DNA of 64,000 nt, taken from Flavobacteriaceae bacterium S0862. GTDB lineage: Bacteria; Bacteroidota; Bacteroidia; Flavobacteriales; Flavobacteriaceae. Shown piece after piece: positions 18,813 through 28,193 of the stretch (positions within the stretch are counted from its first letter, which is position 1; each line of letters starts with the position of its first letter). A program made the position numbers and the translations under genes. Where the stretch lies: NCBI GenBank assembly GCA_023015825.1, contig JALKAW010000001.1, positions 434,001 through 498,000 on the forward strand, in the 5' to 3' direction. Below the pieces are notes generated by a model. That model ran no database searches. It had not been told where the DNA came from and worked only from the letters and a program-made list of their open reading frames with translations.

Positions 18813-20582
18813 TTATTGTTGTTTTTTGATTTTTTTAGATGATTTTTCGTCCGTTTTAGGTTTTTCAGGAATTTTTCTTGAAGCCTTACTTTGCTTTGAG
18901 CTGCTTTTTTGGTCTGATTCTTTTACACGTTGCATCAATGCTTCATCAAAAAATTCTTCTTGCGGAACATAATCCTCTAAGCCTTTAATAACTGGTAGTT
19001 CAAGAGGAGGGTCGTCTTTAAAAAGGTTATCTACACTTTTTGGTCGCTCATCGTCTCTCCATACAAAACCTCTGAGCAAACTTTCTTTTTCAGGAAAATC
19101 GCCTTCTGGAAATACATTACCATCTACATCTTTGATTTTTCGTACCTCATCAATAGCATTATCGGTAATCCATATTTTAATGATTCCAGATTTCGATTTA
19201 TCTGTTCCAACGAGTTCGTTTTTATCATTCCTCATGTAGTATATGGACTCTGCATTTTTTATAATATCAATGGTGCTAAGTTTATTGTCTTCAAAAAAAC
19301 CAAAGAGTTGTTTTCCAGACATTTGATGATAGCCATCTCCAAGAGTGTCGTTACTAATTATAAAGGCGTTATCAAATACTTTTAAGGAATCTAGTTTTTT
19401 GGTTTCTGGATTAGAAATAAGGTGAATGGTATCTCCAGTCATTTGGTTACCAATATTCCATAAAACTGGTGAGCGTTTTTTTGCAAAATTATCGTTAGAT
19501 GAGAAGCGACCTAAATTAATAAGTTTCGTTAAACCAGTTTTATGATCTACATGAATAGAATCTGCTTTTCCGCTAATGTCCGATTTGTATATTTTAGCAT
19601 TATAATACGCTCTCGTAATTCTGTTTTCAGGTTTTCCTGTGACCATTAGAGTATCACTATGAATATAAATAGAATCATTTTCTTGAACTGAAATTGCTAA
19701 GGCACGCTTAGTTATAAAAACTGAATCTCTATCTCTAAATACTTCAGCATAATGGCCTTTAATAATAGCCTTATTAATGGTATCAGTAATTTTTATGTTG
19801 TTTGTTGCAGATGCAAAACTTCTGTTTCTATCAAAAAATAAACTATCGCCTTCTATAACTCGGTCATCATAATCAATACGCGACTTTTTTAGAAAATAAC
19901 CTGTATCGTTTTTAGTGTCATAAAAACCACGTTCACAATATATTTTACTAGTTTCTCCAGTAATAGTTGTTGGTCCAAAGAGGTAAGCCTTCCCAGTTTC
20001 AGAATAATAATCTAACTGGTCTGATTCTATGACATAATCAGGATTTACCAATTTTACATTTTGTACAAATTGGTACTTTTTATTGGACATGTAATAACGT
20101 CCTATTTGACTCGTAATTGTGCCAGATGAATCCTTAACAACTGTTCCACCGCTTTTATAATAAGCTTGCTGTTTTACACGATCCATGTAAAGTGTATCAG
20201 TTTTTATAGTTGAAGTGGGGTCTGTTAAAACAACGCCACCACTGGCATAAGCGAGTTTCGTGACTCCGCTGTACTCAACATATTTGGAGTCCATATTAAT
20301 TGAATCTCCTTGTTTTATTATAACATTTCCGTAAGCTTCTACAAAGTTTTCTTTCTCATAGTATATAGCTTGATCACACCACATATCAATACCATCATGG
20401 AAAATGTGAATTTGTTGCGAATCGTCTCTAAAAAAGATCCTTGCTCCAGGATATTTTTCTTCGTTAAATTCAAAATTTCCAGCATACTTAACTTCTATTT
20501 TTCGTTTTTGTTGAGCAAATAAGCAATTGGAAACAAGAAAAGTAATTATTACAAGTAGATATGTCAATTTATAAAATTTCAA
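18813..20582 (-). CDS. OstA-like LPS-transport protein (LptA/LptD N-domain type)
   Basis: OstA-like proteins of Bacteroidota carry repeats of the LptA beta-jellyroll and are thought to help move LPS across the periplasm. This 589-residue protein has a signal peptide (LVSNCLFAQQ). It then has many short strands of the pattern GDSINMDSKYVEYSGVTKLAYASGG and YYMSNKKYQFVQNVKLVNPDY. The C-terminal 60 residues are polar and Lys/Ser-rich. The start is TTG at 20582: an in-frame stop lies just upstream and no ATG follows nearby. A TATTTTTA -7 box at 20599-20606 (minus) lies 16 nt before it. The aminotransferase follows with almost no gap. Confidence 0.85.
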   Translation of the reverse strand: MKFYKLTYLLVIITFLVSNCLFAQQKRKIEVKYAGNFEFNEEKYPGARIFFRDDSQQIHIFHDGIDMWCDQAIYYEKENFVEAYGNVIIKQGDSINMDSKYVEYSGVTKLAYASGGVVLTDPTSTIKTDTLYMDRVKQQAYYKSGGTVVKDSSGTITSQIGRYYMSNKKYQFVQNVKLVNPDYVIESDQLDYYSETGKAYLFGPTTITGETSKIYCERGFYDTKNDTGYFLKKSRIDYDDRVIEGDSLFFDRNRSFASATNNIKITDTINKAIIKGHYAEVFRDRDSVFITKRALAISVQENDSIYIHSDTLMVTGKPENRITRAYYNAKIYKSDISGKADSIHVDHKTGLTKLINLGRFSSNDNFAKKRSPVLWNIGNQMTGDTIHLISNPETKKLDSLKVFDNAFIISNDTLGDGYHQMSGKQLFGFFEDNKLSTIDIIKNAESIYYMRNDKNELVGTDKSKSGIIKIWITDNAIDEVRKIKDVDGNVFPEGDFPEKESLLRGFVWRDDERPKSVDNLFKDDPPLELPVIKGLEDYVPQEEFFDEALMQRVKESDQKSSSKQSKASRKIPEKPKTDEKSSKKIKKQQ

Positions 20583-20650
20583 GGCCTATTATTTATGGTA
20601 AAAATAACTATTATATTAGTTCTTTATTGCTAGTGAATAAATTTTTTGCA

Positions 20651-20688
20651 TAAAAAACCTGTAAACAACTAGGCTGATTACAGGTTTT
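20651..20688 (-). terminator. Terminator after purA
   Basis: The stem AACCTGTAA / TTACAGGTT (20656-20664 with 20678-20686) is followed on the minus strand by a T-run (A-run at 20652-20657 on the plus strand). It lies just beyond the purA stop and separates it from the OstA-like gene. Confidence 0.82.
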
Positions 20689-20708
20689 ATTTATTGGGTT
20701 AACTTTAT

Positions 20709-21980
20709 TTACCTAAAAATAGTTTGCTTTCTGTCTGGTCCAACAGAAACTATTTTAATGGGTGTTTCTAGTTCTTTTTCTAAAAAGTCTATATAGTCGT
20801 TTAATTCTTTAGGTATTTGAGAATCATTCTCCATAGCAGTTAAATCTTCTTTCCAACCTTTAAACTCTTTGTAAATTGGAGTTACGTTATGTGCTTCAAT
20901 ATTAAAAGGCAAATGTGTGATTTCTTCTCCTTTATATTTATAAGCAGTACACACTTTTAAACTTTTAAAACCTGATAGGACATCTGCTTTCATCATCATT
21001 AATTGCGTAACACCATTTACTTGACATGCATATTTTAAGGCTACTAAATCCAACCAGCCACAACGACGACTACGTCCTGTAGTTGCGCCAAATTCATGAC
21101 CAACACGTCCCATAGTTTCTCCAACCTCGTCAAATAACTCAGTAGGAAATGGTCCTGAACCAACACGTGTTGTGTAAGCTTTAAAAATACCGAATACTTC
21201 TCCAATTTTGTTTGGAGCAATTCCTAAACCAGTACATGCACCAGCTGCTGTGGTATTAGATGATGTTACAAAAGGATAGGTTCCAAAATCTATGTCTAGT
21301 AAAGACCCTTGCGCACCTTCGGCTAAAATAGATTTCCCACTTTTTTGAGCCTGAAAAATATACTCTTCAGAATCAATGAAAGTTAATGACTTTAAAATAT
21401 CAATAGCTTCAAAAAACTCTTTTTCCAATTCATCTAAATCATATTGAATATTTACATTGTAAAAATCAATCATAGCTTCGTGTTTATTTGCTAAGGCACG
21501 ATATTTGTCTTTCCAACCTTCTAATTCAATATCGCCAACACGAATACCATTACGTCCAGTTTTGTCCATATATGTTGGCCCAATACCTTTTAGCGTCGAA
21601 CCAATTTTTGCTTTTCCTTTAGCAGTTTCACTAGCAGCATCTAATAAACGATGTGTTGGTAAAATTAAATGTGCTTTTCTAGAGATTAATAATGACTTTC
21701 TATAATCTACATTTTGTTCTGCTAATTTGTCCAGTTCTTTTTTAAATATTACAGGATCTATTACCACGCCATTCCCAACAAGATTTGCAGCATCTTCATG
21801 GAAAATCCCTGATGGAATTGTATGCAAAACATGTTTCATGCCGTTAAAAACAAGTGTGTGTCCAGCATTTGGACCACCTTGAAATCGTGCAATAATATTA
21901 TAGTTAGAGGTTAGTACATCAACAATTTTACCTTTGCCTTCGTCTCCCCATTGTAAACCTAGTAGTAAATCTACTGCCAT
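20709..21980 (-). CDS. purA: Adenylosuccinate synthetase
   Basis: PurA joins IMP and aspartate with GTP to give adenylosuccinate, the first committed step to AMP. The N-terminal GLQWGDEGKGKIVD loop binds IMP and GTP. The family motifs IARFQGGPNAGHTLV, GIGPTYMDKTGRNGIRVGD, AEGAQGSLLDIDFGTYPFVTSSN and TTGRSRRCGWLD are all intact. The length of 423 residues is normal. It starts 7 nt after the Fur-family gene, in one minus-strand unit, and is followed by a clear terminator. The link to a Fur regulator is positional and may have no regulatory meaning. Confidence 0.98.
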   Translation of the reverse strand: MAVDLLLGLQWGDEGKGKIVDVLTSNYNIIARFQGGPNAGHTLVFNGMKHVLHTIPSGIFHEDAANLVGNGVVIDPVIFKKELDKLAEQNVDYRKSLLISRKAHLILPTHRLLDAASETAKGKAKIGSTLKGIGPTYMDKTGRNGIRVGDIELEGWKDKYRALANKHEAMIDFYNVNIQYDLDELEKEFFEAIDILKSLTFIDSEEYIFQAQKSGKSILAEGAQGSLLDIDFGTYPFVTSSNTTAAGACTGLGIAPNKIGEVFGIFKAYTTRVGSGPFPTELFDEVGETMGRVGHEFGATTGRSRRCGWLDLVALKYACQVNGVTQLMMMKADVLSGFKSLKVCTAYKYKGEEITHLPFNIEAHNVTPIYKEFKGWKEDLTAMENDSQIPKELNDYIDFLEKELETPIKIVSVGPDRKQTIFR

Positions 21981-21987
21981 TATGTAA

Positions 21988-22443
21988 TTAGTTAGTTGGT
22001 TGTTTTTTTGTTCCGTAAAAGTAGAGTGAATGATTATGAATGTCTATGTCAAAAACTTCTTCGATTGTTTTTTTTATGGACTGAATTCTTGGATCGCAAA
22101 ACTCGATAACTTCACCACTGTCGGTTAAAATAACATGGTCGTGTTGTTTGTCGAAATAAGATTTTTCGTAATGCGCTTGATTCTGTCCAAATTGGTGTTT
22201 TCTTACTAAAGCACAATCCAATAAAAGCTCAATAGTATTGTATAGTGTAGCACGAGATACACGATAGTTTTTATTTTTCATTTTTATGTATAGAGATTCT
22301 ATGTCAAAATGATCGTTACTATCGTAAATTTCTTGAAGAATAGCGTAGCGCTCTGGCGTTTTTCTATGACCGTTTTCTTCTAAAAATTTAGTGAATACAT
22401 TTTTTACAATGTCTTGGTTTTTATTTTCGGTTTTTGCACTCAT
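21988..22443 (-). CDS. Fur-family transcriptional repressor
   Basis: This is a metal- or peroxide-sensing repressor of the Fur/PerR/Zur group. The winged helix includes [14 protein letters not shown] and [18 protein letters not shown], followed by the dimerisation domain with [17 protein letters not shown] and HNHSLYFYG. The His/Asp ligands of the regulatory metal sites are present. Both Cys that hold structural zinc in E. coli Fur (CLDC) are missing here (LTDS), and no Cys-rich tail exists; the family's structural zinc is therefore absent or held differently. At 151 residues it is normal. It sits between the Rel/Spo gene (27 nt gap) and purA (7 nt gap). The metal specificity cannot be told from sequence. 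Confidence 0.9.
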   Translation of the reverse strand: MSAKTENKNQDIVKNVFTKFLEENGHRKTPERYAILQEIYDSNDHFDIESLYIKMKNKNYRVSRATLYNTIELLLDCALVRKHQFGQNQAHYEKSYFDKQHDHVILTDSGEVIEFCDPRIQSIKKTIEEVFDIDIHNHSLYFYGTKKQPTN

Positions 22444-22470
22444 AAATCCGTTGCAAATTTAAACTATTTT

Positions 22471-24684
22471 TTAAACTCTAGAGACTTTTTCTATACCATT
22501 AATTTTTTTAAGTCTATCCATTAATTTCTTTACCAAATTGTTGTTTTTTACAACTACTGTAATTTTCCCATTAAACACACCACCATCAGTATCAAAACTA
22601 ATATTCTTCATGTTTACATGCATGTTACTGGAAATTACTTTGGTGATTTCGTTAACTAAGCCAAGGTTGTCGATACCATTTAATTTGATAATGGCAGTAA
22701 ACTCCTGTTGAGAAGAATCTATCCATTTAGCTGACATGATTCTATAAGCATAATTCGACTGTAAGCTAAGAGCGTTTGGACAGTTTTTTTTATGCACTTT
22801 TATACCTTCATTTATTGTTAAAAAACCAAAAACTTCATCTCCAGGAATAGGGTTGCAACAATTTGAAAGCTTGTAGTTAAGCTTTTCTTCTTCCTTACCA
22901 AAAACTAACATATCGTATTTGGCAGTTATTTCGTCTTTATCAATATCTTCTTTTGAAATAGACGGCTTTCTTGTGATTTTATTTTTAATAAAACTAACTA
23001 AAGCATTACTCCTTGAAGATGAAAATTCTTTAAGCATTTTACTATCGATGCTACCAATACCAACACGGTAAAAAAGATCAAGACTTGTTTTTAAATTAAA
23101 ATAATTTACAAGTTCATTGGTCGATTTTTCGTTAAGCGTAATTTTAAGTTGCTTTAATTTTCGTCGTAAAATTTCTTTACCGTCTTCGGCAACAATTTTG
23201 GTTTCGGCTTTTAGGGACGATTTTATTTTACTTCGTGCTCTTGCTGTGGTAGCATAATCTAACCAATTGGTATTTGGTTTGGCATTTTCCGAAGTCATGA
23301 TCTCTACTTGGTCGCCACTTTGTAGTTCATGACTCAGAGGTACTAGTTTACCATTTACTTTTGCACCGCGAGTTTTCATACCAACCTCTGTATGAATACT
23401 AAATGCAAAATCTAGAGGTGTAGCACCTTTAGGTAATGATTTTAATTCACCAGTAGGTGTAAAAACAAATATTTCTTTAGAATAAAGGTTAAGTTTAAAT
23501 TGCTCTACAAAATCGACTGCGTTTCCATCTGGGTTTTCCAGAGCTTCTTGCAATCGGCTAATCCAGGTGTCTAAGCTGTCGTCCTTCTCACTTCCTTCTT
23601 TATACTTATAATGTGCTGCGTAGCCTTTTTCGGCTATTTCATTCATACGCTCACTACGAATTTGTACTTCTACCCAACGTCCTTTTGGTCCCATAACCGT
23701 GATGTGTAATGCTTCATAACCAGTGGATTTTGGCGAGGAGATCCAATCACGTAAGCGAATAGGGTTAGGTCTAAAATGGTCGGTTACTATAGAATAAATT
23801 TTCCAAGCTAGAAATTTTTCATTTTCAATATCGGATTTGTAAATAATTCTAACTGCAAACTTGTCGTAAACTTCGTCAAAAGATACGCCTTGTTTTACCA
23901 TTTTTTTGCGTATTGAAAAAATGGATTTTGGACGCCCTTTAATATCATAATTTAAACCCTCTTTGTCCAAAGAAATTTTTAGAATATCACTTATATCCTT
24001 GATGTAGGCATCTTGCTGCTCTTTACTTTCTTTTATTTTATGTAGTATATCTTTATATACTTCGGGCTCTGTGTATTTTAAGCTAAGATCTTCAAGTTCG
24101 GTTTTAATGTTATAAAGCCCAATTCTGTGAGCTAAAGGAGCATAAATGTAAAGAGTCTCTGAAGCAATTTTTACTTGCTTATCTGCTCGCATAGATTCCA
24201 TAGTTTGCATATTATGTAATCTATCGGCAATTTTTATAATTATTACTCGAACATCGTCATGCAGTGTAAGCAGCATTTTGCGAAAATTTTCTGCTTGCAT
24301 CGACACATTCTTGTCCTTTTTAAGCGATGATATTTTGGTTAACCCATCAACTATTTTGGCAACAGTTTCACCAAAGAGCTGCTCTATATCATCAATTGTG
24401 AAATCAGGATTATCTTCAACCACATCATGAAGTAATGCAGCAGCAATAGAGGTGGCATCTAAACCAATCTCTGAAGCTACAATTTTAGCAACTGCAATAG
24501 GATGAAATATGTAAGCTTCGCCAGATTTACGGCGTTGGTTTTTATGTGCATCAACAGCCACATCAAATGCTTTTCTAATGAGTTTTTTATCCTCATCGGT
24601 AAGCATACGGTAACTAATTTTTAGGAGCTCCTTGTACTCTTTTGCAATGGCTGCATTTTCTTTTTCAATCTCAACATCTGTCAT
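22471..24684 (-). CDS. Bifunctional (p)ppGpp synthetase/hydrolase (Rel/SpoT)
   Basis: This enzyme makes and breaks the alarmone (p)ppGpp in response to starvation. The domains run in order. The HD hydrolase carries HKNQRRKSGEAYIFHP, LLHDVVEDN and DRLHNMQTM. The synthetase carries GRPKSIFSIRKKM, FAVRIIY and GYEALHITVMGPKGRWVEVQIR. A TGS domain (VFTPTGELKSLPKGATPLDF), a zinc-finger-like helical part (NCCNPIPGD) and a C-terminal ACT domain follow. At 737 residues it is full length, and the HD residues are intact, so hydrolase activity is expected. It heads the minus-strand unit followed by the Fur-family gene and purA. A coupling of ppGpp to purine synthesis is known in general, but not shown here. 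Confidence 0.95.
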   Translation of the reverse strand: MTDVEIEKENAAIAKEYKELLKISYRMLTDEDKKLIRKAFDVAVDAHKNQRRKSGEAYIFHPIAVAKIVASEIGLDATSIAAALLHDVVEDNPDFTIDDIEQLFGETVAKIVDGLTKISSLKKDKNVSMQAENFRKMLLTLHDDVRVIIIKIADRLHNMQTMESMRADKQVKIASETLYIYAPLAHRIGLYNIKTELEDLSLKYTEPEVYKDILHKIKESKEQQDAYIKDISDILKISLDKEGLNYDIKGRPKSIFSIRKKMVKQGVSFDEVYDKFAVRIIYKSDIENEKFLAWKIYSIVTDHFRPNPIRLRDWISSPKSTGYEALHITVMGPKGRWVEVQIRSERMNEIAEKGYAAHYKYKEGSEKDDSLDTWISRLQEALENPDGNAVDFVEQFKLNLYSKEIFVFTPTGELKSLPKGATPLDFAFSIHTEVGMKTRGAKVNGKLVPLSHELQSGDQVEIMTSENAKPNTNWLDYATTARARSKIKSSLKAETKIVAEDGKEILRRKLKQLKITLNEKSTNELVNYFNLKTSLDLFYRVGIGSIDSKMLKEFSSSRSNALVSFIKNKITRKPSISKEDIDKDEITAKYDMLVFGKEEEKLNYKLSNCCNPIPGDEVFGFLTINEGIKVHKKNCPNALSLQSNYAYRIMSAKWIDSSQQEFTAIIKLNGIDNLGLVNEITKVISSNMHVNMKNISFDTDGGVFNGKITVVVKNNNLVKKLMDRLKKINGIEKVSRV

Positions 24685-24758
24685 AGATTAAAAATAGCAT
24701 AAAGTAAATTAATGAGCAATATGTTTTTGGGATTTAATTTTGGAATAATTTTTTGTTC

Positions 24759-24766
24759 TATATTTG
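24759..24766 (+). promoter_or_regulatory. -7 box, with TTTG upstream, for the SGNH-hydrolase gene
   Basis: TATATTTG matches TAnnTTTG. A TTTG at 24739-24742 lies 16 nt upstream, near -33. The leader to the ATG at 24882 is long (115 nt) and contains short inverted repeats (TTTTAC/GTAAAA, GAAGCTTC, AGAGG/CCTCT). Confidence 0.6.
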
Positions 24767-24881
24767 TAGAGGTAGATTGTTTTTACGAGTAAAACAGTGA
24801 AGCTTCATTTATCAAATAGGCGTAAAATATGTTGCCTCTTTTATTAAAATCAATTAATTTTTATCAATCAAATTCATACAA

Positions 24882-26539
24882 ATGAAATTAATCAAAAATT
24901 CTTGTTATTTTATTTTTCTATTATTTGTTCTACAATCATGTTTAAAATCCACAGAGTCTGATTCAATAAAAGTTCTATTTATCGGTAATAGCTACACGTA
25001 TTATAACAGCTCACCAGAATTACTAAGAGCTTTAGTTAATGAGAAATTTTCAAACAAACCTATAGAGGTTCAATTGATTAGTCAAGGAGGAATGACATTG
25101 AAACGTCATTGGGAAGAGGGTAGAGCAGTAGATGCAATCAAATCGAATGATTGGGATTATGTTGTTCTTCAGGAACAAAGCAAGCTTGGTATGGGATTAA
25201 TAATTGACAATGATTTCTATTTCGGACAAACTGATAATTTTTATGAATATTCTAGAAAATTTGATGCTGAAATAGAAAATTCTGGAGCTCAAACGGCTTT
25301 TTTTATGACTTGGTCAATTAACAAACGACCTGAAGAACAAGAAATTTTAACACATGCTTACTCAAGTATTGCGAAAGAACTCGATGCAAAACTAATTCCA
25401 GTTGGCTTAGTTTGGGATAAAGTTCGAGATAATAGTCAATTTAATTTGTATGACATGGATGGATCACACCCATCTGCTCATGGCTCTTATTTAGTAGCTG
25501 TTTCAATGTTTTCTTCGTTATTAGGAGAAAATCCACTAGGATTATCAGGTAATATTTCTGGATTCAATCTGTCAAGTACTGGAGAAGCATCAATAGAAAA
25601 AGAACAACTAGTAGATATTGCTAAGCACGATGCAATAGCTATTCAAAAAGCTAGTTGGGAAGTTGTTGAAGCTATTCGTAAAGTAGGAGGTTATATTGAT
25701 ATAAATAAGCCTAAACAAAGTTACACATTGCCAAAACTGCTTGATGGAGATAATATTGATAACCAGATTATTGAAGGTAGATGGTATGGAACTTCTACTT
25801 ATAGCACAAATTATTTAGGTGTTATTTTGGATATTGAAACCACTCAAAACGATTTAGATGTGTTACTCTCTTTTTATTCGCCAGATAGACAAGATGAAAT
25901 TGTTGTGAAAGATGTTGAATTAAAAGAAAATCAGTTAAATATGATAATAATTGATAGCTTAAGAACAATGAGCTCTAATCTTAGCTTTTCTCTTAGTAAA
26001 GATAAATTAAGTGGCTTGTCAAAATCTTTTGGAAGCAATTTTATTAATTACAAACATTGGAATTTTTCTAGAGAAAAAAATCAAAAAGAAATAGATTTAG
26101 AAGCAGTTGATGTTTTAATGAAATCTTTTAACAATGAAATTGATAAAATGGGATATGTAAAAGCTGCAATAAATCATTATAAACGCTACAGCTCTTTAAT
26201 TAATGAGACTTACCTTCCAGATGAAATGTATTTAAATGCTGTGGGATATAATTATGTTGAAGATGGAAAAATAAATGATGCTTTAGATATTTTTGAATTA
26301 GCCATGACCTTATATCCAGAATCCGTAAATACTTATGATAGTTATGGAGAGACCTTAATCAAAGCTGGAAAGTTTGAAAAAGGATTAAATATATATACCA
26401 AAGGTTACGAGCTTGCAAAAAAAAAGGTAATGAAAATGCAGCCTACATGGAAGCTAATTTAAAAAGGTTTAAAGATGGTAAATCTAAACAACAACAGAGC
26501 GCACTTCCGCCGCCTCCACCTCCTCCAACTGGTATTTAA
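24882..26539 (+). CDS. SGNH-hydrolase lipoprotein with TPR tail; -1 frameshift at A9 tract
   Basis: This is a likely lipid-anchored esterase or carbohydrate deacetylase of the SGNH fold. The signal ends in a lipobox (LQSCLKS). The catalytic Ser37 lies in FIGNSYTYYN, and Asp193/His196 lie in DMDGSHPSAHG. The zero-frame product ends at 26462 after an unrelated tail (VMKMQPTWKLI). Reading one base back at the A9 tract (26417-26425, GCA AAA AAA AAG) continues the TPR-like helix as KKKGNENAAYMEANL and ends in a seven-Pro run and TGI at 26539. A AAA AAG is the dnaX-type slippery heptamer. The cause may be a programmed shift, transcript slippage, a mutation or a homopolymer read error. The middle domain (about 290-400) is unassigned. 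Confidence 0.8.
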
Positions 26540-26548
26540 TTGAGCTAT

Positions 26549-27052
26549 TTAATAGCTTTGACGAAAAATAGCTCTATTCGAAAATACTTTGTTTATAACT
26601 CTAGATTGTAGCTCTCCATTAAGTTCAAAGCTTACATCAATACTTACCAACCAATCATTTAGTCCTAGTTTTGTTCCATTAATAGTGCCAGATACAATAG
26701 GAATACTTTGTGTGTCTGCACAAAAACAATATTGGTTAAAATAGGCTTTAGCGTTAGTAATATCTTCGGCATTATAAGTGAAATTATCTAAGGAAGGATC
26801 AATTTCAAAAATAAGTCTTTCGGAATATTCGTCGTCTTGAATATTAGGGTCGTCTGCTTTAATGAACTCATACTTAAAAACAAGATTCTCACCATATTCA
26901 ATATTGGCGTAAGGGTATTCATTTTCAGTAGTTAATAAAATTCTAGATTCAGTAGTGAAGTAAAAGGTACTTATATCATAGCTTTCAACATCATCAGAAC
27001 TACATGAAGATACTACTAATAGAATAAGTAAGGATACAATAGAATTTTTCAT
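26549..27052 (-). CDS. Small lipoprotein of unknown function
   Basis: I do not recognise this protein of 167 residues. The start is taken at MKNSIVSLL (27052) because it gives a clean lipoprotein signal with lipobox VVSSC followed by SSDD. The upstream ORF extension (MHLYCKRYV) is unlikely to be translated. The mature part is polar and beta-rich, with two Cys near FCADTQ that might form a disulfide. It faces the SGNH-hydrolase gene tail to tail with only 9 nt between the stops, and it is followed upstream by another lipoprotein gene. No terminator is visible. It is probably a periplasmic or outer-membrane-linked protein. Confidence 0.6.
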   Translation of the reverse strand: MKNSIVSLLILLVVSSCSSDDVESYDISTFYFTTESRILLTTENEYPYANIEYGENLVFKYEFIKADDPNIQDDEYSERLIFEIDPSLDNFTYNAEDITNAKAYFNQYCFCADTQSIPIVSGTINGTKLGLNDWLVSIDVSFELNGELQSRVINKVFSNRAIFRQSY

Positions 27053-27111
27053 AATAACATATCTTTTACAATATAGATGCATTTAACACAAAAACGTTGC
27101 GTAAATTTTTG

Positions 27112-27798
27112 CTATTCTTTTTTCTCTGGGATAGGCGAAATCATTATATGTGCTCTATGAGTTCCAGGATTCATTATCCAAGGATGGTTAGGTGCTATTG
27201 GAACCTCAGGTAAACCAGTAGATTCAGCTGTAGCAAATGGCATATATACAACATACCTGTACTTTGCGTTTTTAACTTTAGATATTTCTGGATTGTATTG
27301 TGTTTCAGGTCCAAAGTAAATGTGTAACGTTGATCCAAGCCCTCCCATATCAAGCTTTCCAGATTTAGCTTCTGCTTCTCTAATATCAAATATTTCTTGA
27401 AACGTTTTTCCTTCTGCTTTTAATGCTCTACCTCTTGCCATAAATGGTTCAAGATTTTTATGATAGCATGCTGCACTAAAACCGTCTTTTTTTGGGTCAT
27501 CTGCCAGACAAATAAATTCATTACTACCTTCTTTTAGGGTTACAAACTCTCCAGCCATATTGTATCCAATTACTGTAGCATTTGCTCTACTTTCTTCAGG
27601 TGCAGCCATTAATGCGGTTGCAATTAAAGCTTCATCTGTAGTTATGTCTTTAAGAGTGATATCTACTTCTTCTGAAGCATCAGTTTCTAATTGGGTTGTC
27701 GTATCAGATTGTTCTGTGCCATTATCTTTTGTCTTTGTCTCTGAGTTACAAGATGCTAATATTGCTAAAAAAGCAAATAATATAATTACTCTTTTCAT
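27112..27798 (-). CDS. Lipoprotein of unknown function, 228 residues
   Basis: The signal ends in lipobox LASCNS, followed by a Thr/Asp/Glu-rich linker of about 35 residues. The globular part carries LIATALMAAPEESRANATV, FICLADDP, AACYHKNLEPFMARGRAL and a conserved-looking end (PNHPWIMNPGTHRAHIMI) containing three His near each other. Two Cys (in FICLADD and SAACYH) could pair or bind a metal. I do not recognise a family and give no function. It shares the minus strand with the small lipoprotein downstream (59 nt gap). It is probably anchored in the outer or inner membrane and faces the periplasm. Confidence 0.6.
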   Translation of the reverse strand: MKRVIILFAFLAILASCNSETKTKDNGTEQSDTTTQLETDASEEVDITLKDITTDEALIATALMAAPEESRANATVIGYNMAGEFVTLKEGSNEFICLADDPKKDGFSAACYHKNLEPFMARGRALKAEGKTFQEIFDIREAEAKSGKLDMGGLGSTLHIYFGPETQYNPEISKVKNAKYRYVVYMPFATAESTGLPEVPIAPNHPWIMNPGTHRAHIMISPIPEKKE

Positions 27799-28193
27799 GT
27801 GGTTTGTTTTAGTTTCAACTAAGATAATGAAATTAAAAATGCTTTCAACTTTTGGGGGTTCGTTTAACTTTTAGGGTATGTGTAGTAGCGGATTTTACTC
27901 TCAAACTTTACTGTGTCTCATTGATCTAATATTTTATGTTATTCTTTTATCACTTAAACCGCTATTACCTATACATCGTGTTGGCAATTGGCTTTAGTTT
28001 TCTTCATTCTAACATTTTTTCAATCCCCTATTCAGTAAGTAAAAAAAAATTATTTTAATCAACCTTAAGTTTAATAAGTGCAAATTCGTTACAATAAAAA
28101 TCATCCTATGGACTAGTCCCAATTTCAACCCTGCTTCCCATCGAATTTATCTTTTATCCAGGGTATATTTGTCTGAACAAAACACAAAACATA
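27799..28193. other. 395-nt intergenic region, promoter at right end
   Basis: No coding frame is supported. The stretch near 27967-27991 (TACCTATACATCGTGTTGGC) resembles short sequence remnants often left between Bacteroidota genes, but I cannot identify the element. The only clear signal is the -7 box at 28164-28171. Confidence 0.4.
28164..28171 (+). promoter_or_regulatory. -7 box for the CBM20-esterase gene
   Basis: TATATTTG matches TAnnTTTG, 22 nt before the ATG. No clear -33 TTG is present. Confidence 0.6.

Noticed and set aside
27967-27991. Possible integron attC or transposon remnant
   Set aside because: Only a vague resemblance to common Bacteroidota intergenic sequences; no integrase, partner site or paired repeat was found.
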